A DNA stretch of 14,070 bases, taken from NCBI GenBank assembly GCA_945871945.1, contig CAMBXY010000025.1, positions 1-14,070 of the forward strand. Direction: 5' to 3'. This DNA is from Bordetella parapertussis (GTDB lineage: Bacteria > Pseudomonadota > Gammaproteobacteria > Burkholderiales > Burkholderiaceae_C). How positions within the stretch are numbered: position 1 is the stretch's first letter; each line of letters begins with the position of its first letter. This document shows positions 1-5,488 of this stretch, one piece after another. Under the pieces are notes generated by a model. It saw only the letters and a list, made by a program, of their open reading frames with translations. It did no database searches and had not been told where the DNA came from. The translations under genes and the position numbers were made by a program.

Positions 1-82
1 TGGCGCAGTTCGTGAGGTTTGCGACTTGTTGTTGCAGGCGAGGGACGCGTATGAAGCAGTTTTGAAAGACGCTTTGTTGTGA
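1..82 (+). CDS. kdsC: KdsC, 3-deoxy-D-manno-octulosonate 8-phosphate phosphatase (C-terminal end only)
   Basis: The first 82 bases hold the last 26 codons of a gene entering from the left, read in the frame that starts at base 2 and ending in TGA at 80-82. The readable tail begins GAVREVCDLLLQ. This is the conserved C-terminal segment of KdsC, a HAD-superfamily phosphatase that releases phosphate from Kdo 8-phosphate in the cytoplasm, a step of the Kdo pathway for lipopolysaccharide inner core. The catalytic HAD motifs lie outside the window, so the call rests on this short tail plus context: the stop codon overlaps the GTG start of lptC by 4 bp, and kdsC-lptC is a familiar proteobacterial order. 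Another HAD phosphatase is unlikely. Confidence 0.8.
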   Translation, partial: GAVREVCDLLLQARDAYEAVLKDALL

Positions 83-717
83 ATAATTTGCCTCGTCTTG
101 CCTCGCCGTTGCCCGCGTCGGTTTGGCGCAAGAGACTAGAAAAAACAAGCGCATTCATTCCCATGCTGATATTGGCCATGTTGCTATGGGCCAGTGTTTG
201 GCTGCTGCGCAACGCACCCCAGGCAACACCCAGTCAGATTGCGGCCCCCCCTTCTCAGGAGCCCGATTACTTTGCAAGCGATTTCATTTTGAAGACGTAT
301 TCTTTGCAAGGAAAATTGAAATCTTTCTTACAGGGGCGTACCTCGGCGCACTACCCCGATACCTTGACCAACTTGATTGAACAACCGGTGGTTCAGTCGA
401 TATCGCTTTCCGGTCGAATAACCACCGCAGTTGCAAAGCGATCTTTGTCGAACGAGGATGGGTCTGAAATACAACTCATGGGCCAAGCCGTGGTGCACAA
501 ACAGGGCTTATCTGAACAGGACCCCGACATCACTTTGCGCAGTGAGTTTATTCATTTGTTTGCGAACACCGATAAATTGCTTACCTATGCGCCTGTCAAA
601 ATTGAGCGAGGAGAAAACCGCTTTGAAGGGCAAACCCTCAAAGCAGACAACCTCAATCAGCGTTTTTTTTTACAAGGACGGGTTAAAGCCTTGCTGGTCC
701 CAACGCAGCGCCCATAA
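79..717 (+). CDS. lptC: LptC, inner-membrane anchored component of the LPS transport bridge
   Basis: A 212-residue protein with a short cytoplasmic N-terminus, one hydrophobic segment at about residues 26-44 (IPMLILAMLLWASVWLL) and a periplasmic remainder. The stretch PDYFASDFILKTYSLQGKLK (about 62-81) is typical of the first beta strands of LptC. The later part (LRSEFIHLFANTDKLLTYAPVKIERGENRFEG, split here by position at about 152-184) resembles the OstA/LptC jellyroll, including the common pattern of a tail that describes the derivative 'target' strand. LptC takes lipopolysaccharide from the LptBFG ABC transporter and passes it to LptA. The start is GTG at 79, overlapping the kdsC stop; the next ATG in frame would remove most of the membrane anchor. 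No strong Shine-Dalgarno is visible, so translational coupling to kdsC is likely. lptA and lptB do not follow; a terminator does. Nine T residues at 663-671 sit in frame near the 3' end. Confidence 0.88.
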   Translation: MNNLPRLASPLPASVWRKRLEKTSAFIPMLILAMLLWASVWLLRNAPQATPSQIAAPPSQEPDYFASDFILKTYSLQGKLKSFLQGRTSAHYPDTLTNLIEQPVVQSISLSGRITTAVAKRSLSNEDGSEIQLMGQAVVHKQGLSEQDPDITLRSEFIHLFANTDKLLTYAPVKIERGENRFEGQTLKADNLNQRFFLQGRVKALLVPTQRP

Positions 718-747
718 AAAAAGGGCTTGAAATATCAAGCCCTTTTT
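718..747. terminator. Bidirectional rho-independent terminator between lptC and the RRM gene
   Basis: A perfect inverted repeat: AAAAAGGGCTTGA (718-730), a 4-base loop AATA, then TCAAGCCCTTTTT (735-747). The GC-rich core GGGCTTGA/TCAAGCCC is flanked by A and T runs, so it can end transcription from both sides. It begins directly after the lptC stop codon (715-717) and lies 25 bases past the end of the convergent RRM gene. Confidence 0.88.
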
Positions 748-772
748 GCTTTAGCAAATCGCTAAGAAGCGT

Positions 773-1276
773 TCAATAGTCGTTACGGCCTGAGGGGCCG
801 CTGTTTTGACGAGCACCGCTGCCGGCGCCTTCGCGACGACCGCCACCACCGCCACCACCGTAGCCGCCACCGCCTTCACGACGACCGCCACCGCCACCGC
901 CGTAGCCGCCACCGCCACCGCCACCTTCACGGCCACCGCCACCGCCACCGTAGCCACCACCACCACCGCCGTAGCCACCACCGCCGCCGCCGCCGTAGCC
1001 ACCGCCACCGCTGCGAGGAGCGCGAGGCTCCATGGGCCGGGCTTCGTTGACCACCAGGCTTCGACCGCCAAGGGGCGCGCCATTCATGCCAGTGATTGCT
1101 GCTTGAGCTTCAGTATCGCTGCCCATTTCAACAAAACCAAAGCCTTTGGAGCGACCTGTGTCGCGCTCCATCATGACCTTGGCGCTGGTGACAGTGCCGA
1201 ATTGACCAAAAGATTGTTCCAAGTCGCCATCGCGCACGGAATATGGCAGATTGCCGACGTACAGTTTGTTACCCAT
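773..1276 (-). CDS. Glycine-rich RNA-binding protein with one RRM domain
   Basis: A 167-residue protein with two parts. Residues 1-80 form an RNA recognition motif. RNP2 is LYVGNL (5-10) and RNP1 is KGFGFVEM (44-51), with the aromatic residues that stack on RNA bases present. Residues about 89-151 form a low-complexity tail of GGGGYGGGG units broken by GREG and GRREG, like an RGG/GY tail, and the protein ends QNSGPSGRNDY. Bacterial RRM proteins of this kind (the Rbp family, known from cyanobacteria and many proteobacteria) bind single-stranded RNA, and several are cold-induced. The true target here is unknown. The start is supported by GGAG eight bases upstream (1284-1287 on the plus strand). 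The nearest gene upstream, amt, is on the same strand 207 bases away, so a separate promoter is likely. The tail could mediate self-association, which is inference. Confidence 0.9.
   Translation of the reverse strand: MGNKLYVGNLPYSVRDGDLEQSFGQFGTVTSAKVMMERDTGRSKGFGFVEMGSDTEAQAAITGMNGAPLGGRSLVVNEARPMEPRAPRSGGGGYGGGGGGGYGGGGGGYGGGGGGREGGGGGGGYGGGGGGRREGGGGYGGGGGGGRREGAGSGARQNSGPSGRNDY
824..1012 (-). repeat. Degenerate glycine-codon repeat tract in the RRM gene
   Basis: About 190 bases of near-repetitive sequence built of GGC/GGT glycine triplets with scattered TAC (Tyr) and CGT/CGC (Arg) codons, read on the plus strand as ccgccaccg-like units. It encodes the Gly-rich tail. Tracts like this change length readily by replication slippage. 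In-frame gain or loss keeps the protein readable. The skewed composition also opens long spurious frames on both strands. Confidence 0.8.
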
Positions 1277-1406
1277 TCAGGGACTCCATAAAAACAAAAA
1301 AAAAGCGAAGTAGTCCCGAATGCATCTGTCCACAAAAGTCTAGAAGCGAAACTAAGCCATCACCCACAAGCTGTATTTGCGCCCTCACGCATTACACAGT
1401 CCAAAC

Positions 1407-1412
1407 ATTATG
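1407..1412 (-). promoter_or_regulatory. Possible -10 box for the RRM gene, giving a long leader
   Basis: Within the 207-base gap 1277-1483, the minus strand carries CATAAT (plus-strand 1407-1412), five of six matches to TATAAT. No good -35 stands at 17 bases; the best is TTGTTT at 19. If it is used, transcription would start near 1400 and give a 5' leader of about 120 bases. The rest of the gap shows no gene. The amt mRNA has no clear hairpin terminator here and could read through. Confidence 0.3.
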
Positions 1413-1483
1413 AAACAGATTTTGTGAAGAAAAACAAGTGTTTATCCTCAATTTGCACGATTAAAGTGGAAAAACGACAAAAT

Positions 1484-2686
1484 TTACCAACTTACCTCGC
1501 GCTCAGGACTGGCATTGATCTTGTGAATCGTCAAGTCTGCGCCGTCAAATTCTTCTTCTTGGCTTAAGCGCAGGCCCATGGTGACTTTCAATAAGCCGTA
1601 AAGCAAGGTGGAACTTAGCAAAGCCCACGCGATGGCAACGAGCGTGCCCAGCAGCTGCGCCCAAACATTGACGCCACCTAAGCCCCCTAAGGCAGGCAAA
1701 CCAAAAACACCCGCAGCGATTCCGCCCCAAGTTCCGCAAAGACCATGTAGTGGCCAAACACCTAAAACATCATCAATCTTCCAGCGGTTTTGAGTCAAAG
1801 TGAACATCACCACAAACAAAGCACCCGCAACCGAACCAACTACAAGCGCCCCAAAAGGGTGCATCACATCAGAGCCAGCACAGACGGCAACCAAGCCAGC
1901 AAGAGGGCCGTTATAAACAAAGCCCGGGTCATTTTTGCCAAGCCATAAAGCGGCCAGGGTGCCGCCCACCATGGCCATCAGGCTGTTGACAGCAACCAAT
2001 CCAGAAATTTTGTCAATGGTTTGGGCGCTCATGACATTGAATCCAAACCAGCCCACGCAAAGAATCCAAGCGCCCAGGGATAAAAAAGGAATGCTCGAAG
2101 GTGGGTGGGCTGAGATGGCACCATCTTTTTTATAGCGGTTGCTGCGAGCGCCCAACAAAATAACCGCAGGCAAAGCAATCCAGCCACCCAGCGCATGAAC
2201 CACCACAGAGCCTGCAAAGTCATGGAATTCATCACCGGTGAGAGCTTTAAGCCAAGCTTGAAACCCAAAATTTTGGTTCCACACCAGGCCCTCGTAAAGC
2301 GGGTAAATGAACCCAACGATAACCGCAGTAGCCAGCAGTTGAGGGTAAAAACGTGCACGCTCTGCAATACCGCCAGACACAATCGCCGGAATCGCCGCCG
2401 CAAAAGTGAGTAGAAAGAAAAACTTCACCAGCGAGTAGCCGTTCTGCGCGGATAAAGCCTCTGCACTTACAAAGAAAGTAGTGCCATAGGCAACGCTGTA
2501 ACCAACCACAAAATAAACCACGGTAGAGATACTGAAATCCACCAGAATTTTTACCAAAGCATTGACTTGGTTTTTTTTGCGAACCGTGCCTAGCTCTAGA
2601 AAAGCAAAACCAGCATGCATGGCCAGCACCATGATGGCGCCAAGCAATATGAACAAAGTGTCGATGCCCTGTTTAGGTGCGTCCAT
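1484..2686 (-). CDS. amt: Amt/MEP-type ammonium transporter
   Basis: A 400-residue polytopic membrane protein with about eleven hydrophobic helices, which moves ammonium or ammonia across the inner membrane. Hallmarks of the family are visible (numbering from the chosen start): the DFAGSVVVH signature with Asp156 and the first pore histidine His164, the second pore histidine His314 in PLHGLCGTWGG, and GWFGFN (about 212-217) for the pore phenylalanine region. The frame is open for 22 more codons upstream, but ATG at 2684-2686 is preferred. It has a GGGGA Shine-Dalgarno just ahead, and the protein then begins MDAPKQGIDTLFILLGAIMV, running straight into helix 1 without a long soluble head. No signal peptide is evident, unlike E. 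coli AmtB. No glnK/PII gene is adjacent, so PII control, if any, acts in trans. A sigma-54-like site and a dyad lie upstream. Confidence 0.93.
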   Translation of the reverse strand: MDAPKQGIDTLFILLGAIMVLAMHAGFAFLELGTVRKKNQVNALVKILVDFSISTVVYFVVGYSVAYGTTFFVSAEALSAQNGYSLVKFFFLLTFAAAIPAIVSGGIAERARFYPQLLATAVIVGFIYPLYEGLVWNQNFGFQAWLKALTGDEFHDFAGSVVVHALGGWIALPAVILLGARSNRYKKDGAISAHPPSSIPFLSLGAWILCVGWFGFNVMSAQTIDKISGLVAVNSLMAMVGGTLAALWLGKNDPGFVYNGPLAGLVAVCAGSDVMHPFGALVVGSVAGALFVVMFTLTQNRWKIDDVLGVWPLHGLCGTWGGIAAGVFGLPALGGLGGVNVWAQLLGTLVAIAWALLSSTLLYGLLKVTMGLRLSQEEEFDGADLTIHKINASPEREVSW

Positions 2687-2690
2687 GAGA

Positions 2691-2695
2691 TCCCC
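2691..2695 (-). promoter_or_regulatory. Ribosome binding site that fixes the amt start
   Basis: The minus strand reads GGGGA, then TCTC, then ATG at 2686-2684. This purine block favours the inner start over the longer frame opening at 2752, which has no comparable block and would add a charged, Cys-containing N-terminus untypical of Amt proteins. Confidence 0.55.
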
Positions 2696-2715
2696 AAGAG
2701 ATTTATGTTTAAAAG

Positions 2716-2751
2716 TGGTGCAAAAAATGCACTCAAACCGAAGTTGCACCA
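2716..2751. promoter_or_regulatory. Dyad of GGTGCA/TGCACC elements in front of amt
   Basis: TGGTGCAA (2716-2723) and TTGCACCA (2744-2751) form a perfect 8-bp inverted repeat. Inside it, GTGCA (2718-2722) can instead pair with TGCAC (2728-2732) across five A residues. The element lies between the amt start and the sigma-54-like site. It could be an operator, as the half-sites resemble the TGCACC half of NtrC sites but in a different order and spacing. It could also be part of a leader RNA hairpin. The repeats are seen; the function is inferred. Confidence 0.4.
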
Positions 2752-2757
2752 AAACAA

Positions 2758-2773
2758 AGCAATAACCGCACCA
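2758..2773 (-). promoter_or_regulatory. Sigma-54 (-24/-12) promoter candidate for amt
   Basis: The minus strand reads TGGTGC-GGTTA-TTGCT. The invariant GG and GC are separated by exactly 10 bases, as sigma-54 RNA polymerase needs. The -12 half TTGCT matches the consensus fully, and the -24 half differs from TGGCAC at two positions. Predicted transcription start is near 2747, about 60 bases before the amt ATG. Ammonium transporter genes are classic NtrC/RpoN targets, which supports the reading. No perfect NtrC enhancer palindrome was seen further upstream, where the metX leader lies. Confidence 0.5.
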
Positions 2774-2805
2774 TTAAGTCATAAATGAAGCAATGCCCGC
2801 TTGGG

Positions 2806-2811
2806 TATACT
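2806..2811 (+). promoter_or_regulatory. Probable -10 box of the metX promoter
   Basis: TATACT matches TATAAT at five of six positions. It lies so that transcription would begin at about 2817-2819, exactly where the first strand of the SAM-II riboswitch (2818) starts. No good -35 hexamer is seen at 16-18 bases, so an activator may help, or the promoter is weak. Confidence 0.5.
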
Positions 2812-2817
2812 TAAAAA

Positions 2818-2870
2818 GCGCCGATTTGCCACAGCTTGCGGGCGCGTAAACAAGTTCAGCTAAAGACGTC
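2818..2870 (+). ncRNA. SAM-II riboswitch in the metX leader
   Basis: The layout matches the SAM-II (SAM_alpha) family, an H-type pseudoknot that senses S-adenosylmethionine and is usually found before metA or metX. Stem P1 pairs GCGCC (2818-2822) with GGCGC (2841-2845). The loop begins GATTTG immediately after P1 and ends CTTGCG immediately before its second strand, as in the family. The 3' tail has TAAACAAG (2847-2854) and the conserved GCTAAA (2859-2864). P2a can pair UUUG (2825-2828) with UAAA (2847-2850) using one G-U wobble. I could not assign P2b with certainty. SAM binding normally lowers expression of the following gene, here metX, giving end-product feedback on methionine synthesis. 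The 3' boundary is approximate. Confidence 0.85.
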
Positions 2871-2879
2871 AGCCCATTT

Positions 2880-2890
2880 GGCGCCGTTTT
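2880..2890 (+). promoter_or_regulatory. Possible riboswitch expression platform: GGCGCC followed by a T run
   Basis: GGCGCC (2880-2885) is followed by G and four T residues at the end of this interval, with a fifth T just after. It can pair with either strand of riboswitch stem P1: GCGCC here with GGCGC at 2841-2845, or GGCGC here with GCGCC at 2818-2822. TGGC (2879-2882) could also pair with GCCA in the P1 loop (2828-2831). Competition with the aptamer is plausible, but the direction of the switch cannot be settled by eye. Confidence 0.35.
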
Positions 2891-2895
2891 TGGTG

Positions 2896-2910
2896 ATGTT
2901 GGGTTTTTGA
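2896..2910 (+). other. Possible 4-codon leader ORF overlapping the metX start
   Basis: ATG TTG GGT TTT TGA encodes MLGF and its stop codon shares one base with the metX ATG (TGATG at 2908-2912). It has no clear Shine-Dalgarno. It may be chance, or it may feed ribosomes to metX, whose own start is also weakly marked. Confidence 0.2.
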
Positions 2911-4040
2911 TGTCATTCATTGCTTCTCCTCAGTCCTTAAGTTTTGATCAGCCATTGCAACTGCAAGGCGGCGGCGTATTGCGCCAGTACAAGTTAAGTT
3001 ATGAAACTTATGGCGAACTCAACGCTGATCGCAGCAACGCGGTATTGATCTGTCACGCTTTGAATGCCTCTCACCATGTGGCGGGAAGTTATTTGGCCGA
3101 AGACAAAAGCCAAGGCTGGTGGGACAACATGGTCGGGCCTGGTAAAGCGGTTGATACCAACCGGTTTTTTGTGATTGGCGTGAACAACCTAGGATCGTGT
3201 TTTGGCTCTACGGGCCCCATGCATATCAACCCCGAGACGGGCCGTATATATGGAGCAGATTTCCCGGTGGTGACCGTGGAAGATTGGGTGAACGCTCAAG
3301 CCCGCTTGCTCGACAGCTTGGGCATTGACCAATTGGCGGCAGTCATGGGCGGCAGCTTGGGCGGCATGCAGGCCCTCAGTTGGAGTTTGCAGTTTCCCCA
3401 TCGCGTCAGACACGCTGTGGTCATCGCCAGCTCGCCCAACTTGAACGCCGAAAACATTGCTTTCAACGAAGTGGCGCGACGCGCCATCGCCACCGACCCC
3501 GACTTTCATGGCGGTCATTTTTATGCGCAAGGCGTCATTCCAAAACGGGGTTTGCGCATTGCACGCATGTTGGGCCACATCACTTATTTGAGTGATGATG
3601 TGATGAACAGCAAGTTTGGGCGTTTATTGCAAGAGGGTGAAATCTTCAAATACAGCACGCAAGAAGTCGAGTTTCAGATAGAAAGTTATTTGCGCTACCA
3701 GGGCGATAAATTCAGCGAATACTTTGATGCCAATACCTATTTGCTAATCACAAGAGCCTTAGATTATTTTGACCCTGCAGCTGCATACCAAGGCAATTTG
3801 CAGCAAGCGCTGGCTAAAGCTACAGCAAAGTTTTTGTTGGTCAGTTTCACCACCGATTGGCGCTTTGCGCCCGCGCGCAGCAGAGAAATGGTTAAAGCCT
3901 TGGTTGCCAACCAGCGCCAGGTTAGCTATGCAGAAATTGATGCGCCACATGGACACGATGCTTTTTTATTGGACGACCCACGCTACTTGTCGCTGGTCGG
4001 GGCTTACTTTGAGCGCATCAGCCTTGAGGAGGCCGCATGA
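2910..4040 (+). CDS. metX: MetX, homoserine O-acyltransferase (succinyl- or acetyl-)
   Basis: A 376-residue alpha/beta hydrolase-fold enzyme that acylates the hydroxyl of L-homoserine, the committed step of methionine synthesis, in the cytoplasm. The nucleophile elbow GGSLGGMQ carries Ser149. Asp316 in SFTTDWRF and His349 in [11 protein letters not shown] complete the triad, all at family-typical positions, and the length is normal. In many beta- and gammaproteobacteria MetX homologs use succinyl-CoA (MetXS) rather than acetyl-CoA. I cannot decide the donor from sequence by eye, but the lineage favours succinyl. ATG at 2910 is preferred to the TTG at 2907. The only Shine-Dalgarno-like element is GGG at 2901-2903, which is weak. 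A SAM-II riboswitch precedes the gene, and it overlaps metW by 4 bp. Confidence 0.95.
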   Translation: MSFIASPQSLSFDQPLQLQGGGVLRQYKLSYETYGELNADRSNAVLICHALNASHHVAGSYLAEDKSQGWWDNMVGPGKAVDTNRFFVIGVNNLGSCFGSTGPMHINPETGRIYGADFPVVTVEDWVNAQARLLDSLGIDQLAAVMGGSLGGMQALSWSLQFPHRVRHAVVIASSPNLNAENIAFNEVARRAIATDPDFHGGHFYAQGVIPKRGLRIARMLGHITYLSDDVMNSKFGRLLQEGEIFKYSTQEVEFQIESYLRYQGDKFSEYFDANTYLLITRALDYFDPAAAYQGNLQQALAKATAKFLLVSFTTDWRFAPARSREMVKALVANQRQVSYAEIDAPHGHDAFLLDDPRYLSLVGAYFERISLEEAA

Positions 4041-4624
4041 ACCCCGTATTACGTGATGCGGTTGTGCAAATGGTGCCTTATGGAAGCCGTGTACTAGACC
4101 TGGGTTGTGGCGACGGAGCCATGCTGGCTTATTTGCAACAACAGCATGGCTGCAGCGGTTATGGCGTTGAGATAGATGACGCCAATGTGCTTGCTTGCGT
4201 CAAGCGAGGCGTCGAGGTGGTGCAGCTCAATCTCGACCAAGGCTTGTCCATGTTTGATGACCAAAGCTTTGATGTAGTTTTGCAAATTGACACTTTGCAG
4301 CACTTGCGAAATGCACAAACCATGTTGGTGGAAACGGTTCGTGTGGGCCGCATGGGCATTGTGACCTTTCCCAACTTTGCGCATTGGCCGAATCGATTAA
4401 GCGTGCTGCTTGGACGCATGCCGGTGACGAAAAAACTGCCTTTTGAGTGGTATGACACGCCCAATATCCGGGTGGGCACATTTGCAGACTTTTTCAGCTT
4501 GGCGAAAAAAAACCAGCTGCATATCCAAGACGCATTTGGTTTACAAGACGACGGCGTGGTGCGTCGCTGGCCCAACGCCAGAGCCGCAACTGCTGTGTTC
4601 CAATTGTCTGCTCTGAATAATTAA
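4037..4624 (+). CDS. metW: MetW, methionine-biosynthesis partner with SAM-methyltransferase fold
   Basis: A 195-residue protein with a class I methyltransferase core: motif [10 protein letters not shown] (19-27), the acidic loop GVEIDD (43-48), and motif IV region [11 protein letters not shown] (80-90). The block [20 protein letters not shown] (111-130), followed by [11 protein letters not shown], is the family signature of MetW. MetW is found next to metX in many proteobacteria and is needed together with MetX for homoserine acylation in some species; no methyl transfer has been firmly assigned to it. The ATG at 4037 overlaps the metX stop (ATGA) and has a strong GGAGG at 4028-4032 inside the end of metX, so the two are almost certainly co-translated in a fixed ratio. 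Confidence 0.95.
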   Translation: MNPVLRDAVVQMVPYGSRVLDLGCGDGAMLAYLQQQHGCSGYGVEIDDANVLACVKRGVEVVQLNLDQGLSMFDDQSFDVVLQIDTLQHLRNAQTMLVETVRVGRMGIVTFPNFAHWPNRLSVLLGRMPVTKKLPFEWYDTPNIRVGTFADFFSLAKKNQLHIQDAFGLQDDGVVRRWPNARAATAVFQLSALNN

Positions 4625-4630
4625 GCCTCC

Positions 4631-5488
4631 ATGTCCTCCATAGCAAGCTTCGCTGCCCAAAAACCCCAAATAACCCCACTCGAACACGGCGAGCAAACTT
4701 TGGCTTTCTACACTTGGCCCAACGCGCCAGAGGCCGCACATGCTGTTGTCTTGTTGCTGCATGGCTTGGGCGAGCACATGGGGCGCTATGGCCATATCGC
4801 CAGCGCCTTGCAAGCCGCCGGCTACACGGTGTTCGGTTACGACCACCATGGACACGGCTTGTCCAGCGGCCTGCGTGGCAACTTGCTGCATACGCATCAG
4901 TTGCTCGACGATGCGGGTTTTGTCATCGACCATGTGCGCAGTTTGACGCCCTCACCCTTGGTCTTGCTAGGCCACAGCATGGGTGGCTTGGTTGCCGCGC
5001 GCGCAGTCGCGCAAGGACTGCCGCATATTGATGCTTTGGTGATGAGCTCACCAGCCTTGGGCGCACAGACCAACCTCATTCAAAAATTCTTGTTGGCAAC
5101 ATTGCCAAAGTTGCTGCCCCATCTGCGGGTGGACAACGGCTTGAAGACAGCATGGCTGGCGCGCGACGCGCAGGTTGTGCGCGCCTACCAGCACGACCCC
5201 TTGGTGCACAGAAACATATCTACGAGCTTGGCGTCTTGGGTGATAACCGAGGGCACCAAAACGGTACAAGAAGCCAGCACTTGGCAGCTGCCAAGCTTGT
5301 TGCTGTATGCCGGTCAAGACCAGCTGGTCTTGCCCCAAGCCAGCGCCGCATTTGCGCAAGCGGCGCCGCCCGATGTGGTGCAAGCGCATTGCTTTAATGT
5401 GATGTACCACGAAATTTTCAATGACCCAGAAAAAGCCATGGTGATTGCCAAGTTGCAAGCTTGGCTCGACAGCCGTTACGCGGCTTAA
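4631..5488 (+). CDS. Alpha/beta hydrolase of the monoacylglycerol lipase type
   Basis: A 285-residue serine hydrolase (Hydrolase_4 / lysophospholipase family). The oxyanion region HGLGEHMGRY (44-53) and the stretch DHHGHGLSSG (71-80) are typical of monoacylglycerol lipases. The nucleophile elbow GHSMGG holds Ser116, Asp230 lies in YAGQDQLV, and His260 in the family-like YHEIFNDPEK, giving a full triad. It has no signal peptide, so it is cytoplasmic or loosely membrane-associated. Likely substrates are monoacylglycerols or lysophospholipids; this is family inference. It starts 6 bases after the metW stop without a clear Shine-Dalgarno, so it probably shares the metX-metW transcript, though it has no evident role in methionine synthesis. 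Its TAA stop overlaps the rsmE stop on the other strand. Confidence 0.85.
   Translation: MSSIASFAAQKPQITPLEHGEQTLAFYTWPNAPEAAHAVVLLLHGLGEHMGRYGHIASALQAAGYTVFGYDHHGHGLSSGLRGNLLHTHQLLDDAGFVIDHVRSLTPSPLVLLGHSMGGLVAARAVAQGLPHIDALVMSSPALGAQTNLIQKFLLATLPKLLPHLRVDNGLKTAWLARDAQVVRAYQHDPLVHRNISTSLASWVITEGTKTVQEASTWQLPSLLLYAGQDQLVLPQASAAFAQAAPPDVVQAHCFNVMYHEIFNDPEKAMVIAKLQAWLDSRYAA

Noticed and set aside
663..671. Run of nine T residues in lptC as a phase-variation switch
   Set aside because: The frame is intact and the run lies near the 3' end; no other sign of phase variation. Similar A/T runs of 8-9 occur elsewhere in the window (in amt and the RRM leader).
806..1291. Plus-strand 161-codon frame opposite the RRM gene, very rich in Ala and Thr
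   Set aside because: It mirrors the repetitive Gly codons of the RRM gene; no ribosome site or recognisable fold. The minus-strand frame 751-1083 is rejected for the same reason.
1277..1483. A gene or small RNA in the gap between amt and the RRM gene
   Set aside because: I saw no frame with a ribosome site and no strong hairpin with a T run; it is best read as the leader and promoter of the RRM gene.
2687..2752. 22-codon N-terminal extension of amt
   Set aside because: It lacks a ribosome site, contains Cys and charged residues untypical of Amt, and would cover the dyad; ATG at 2686 has a purine-rich block just ahead.
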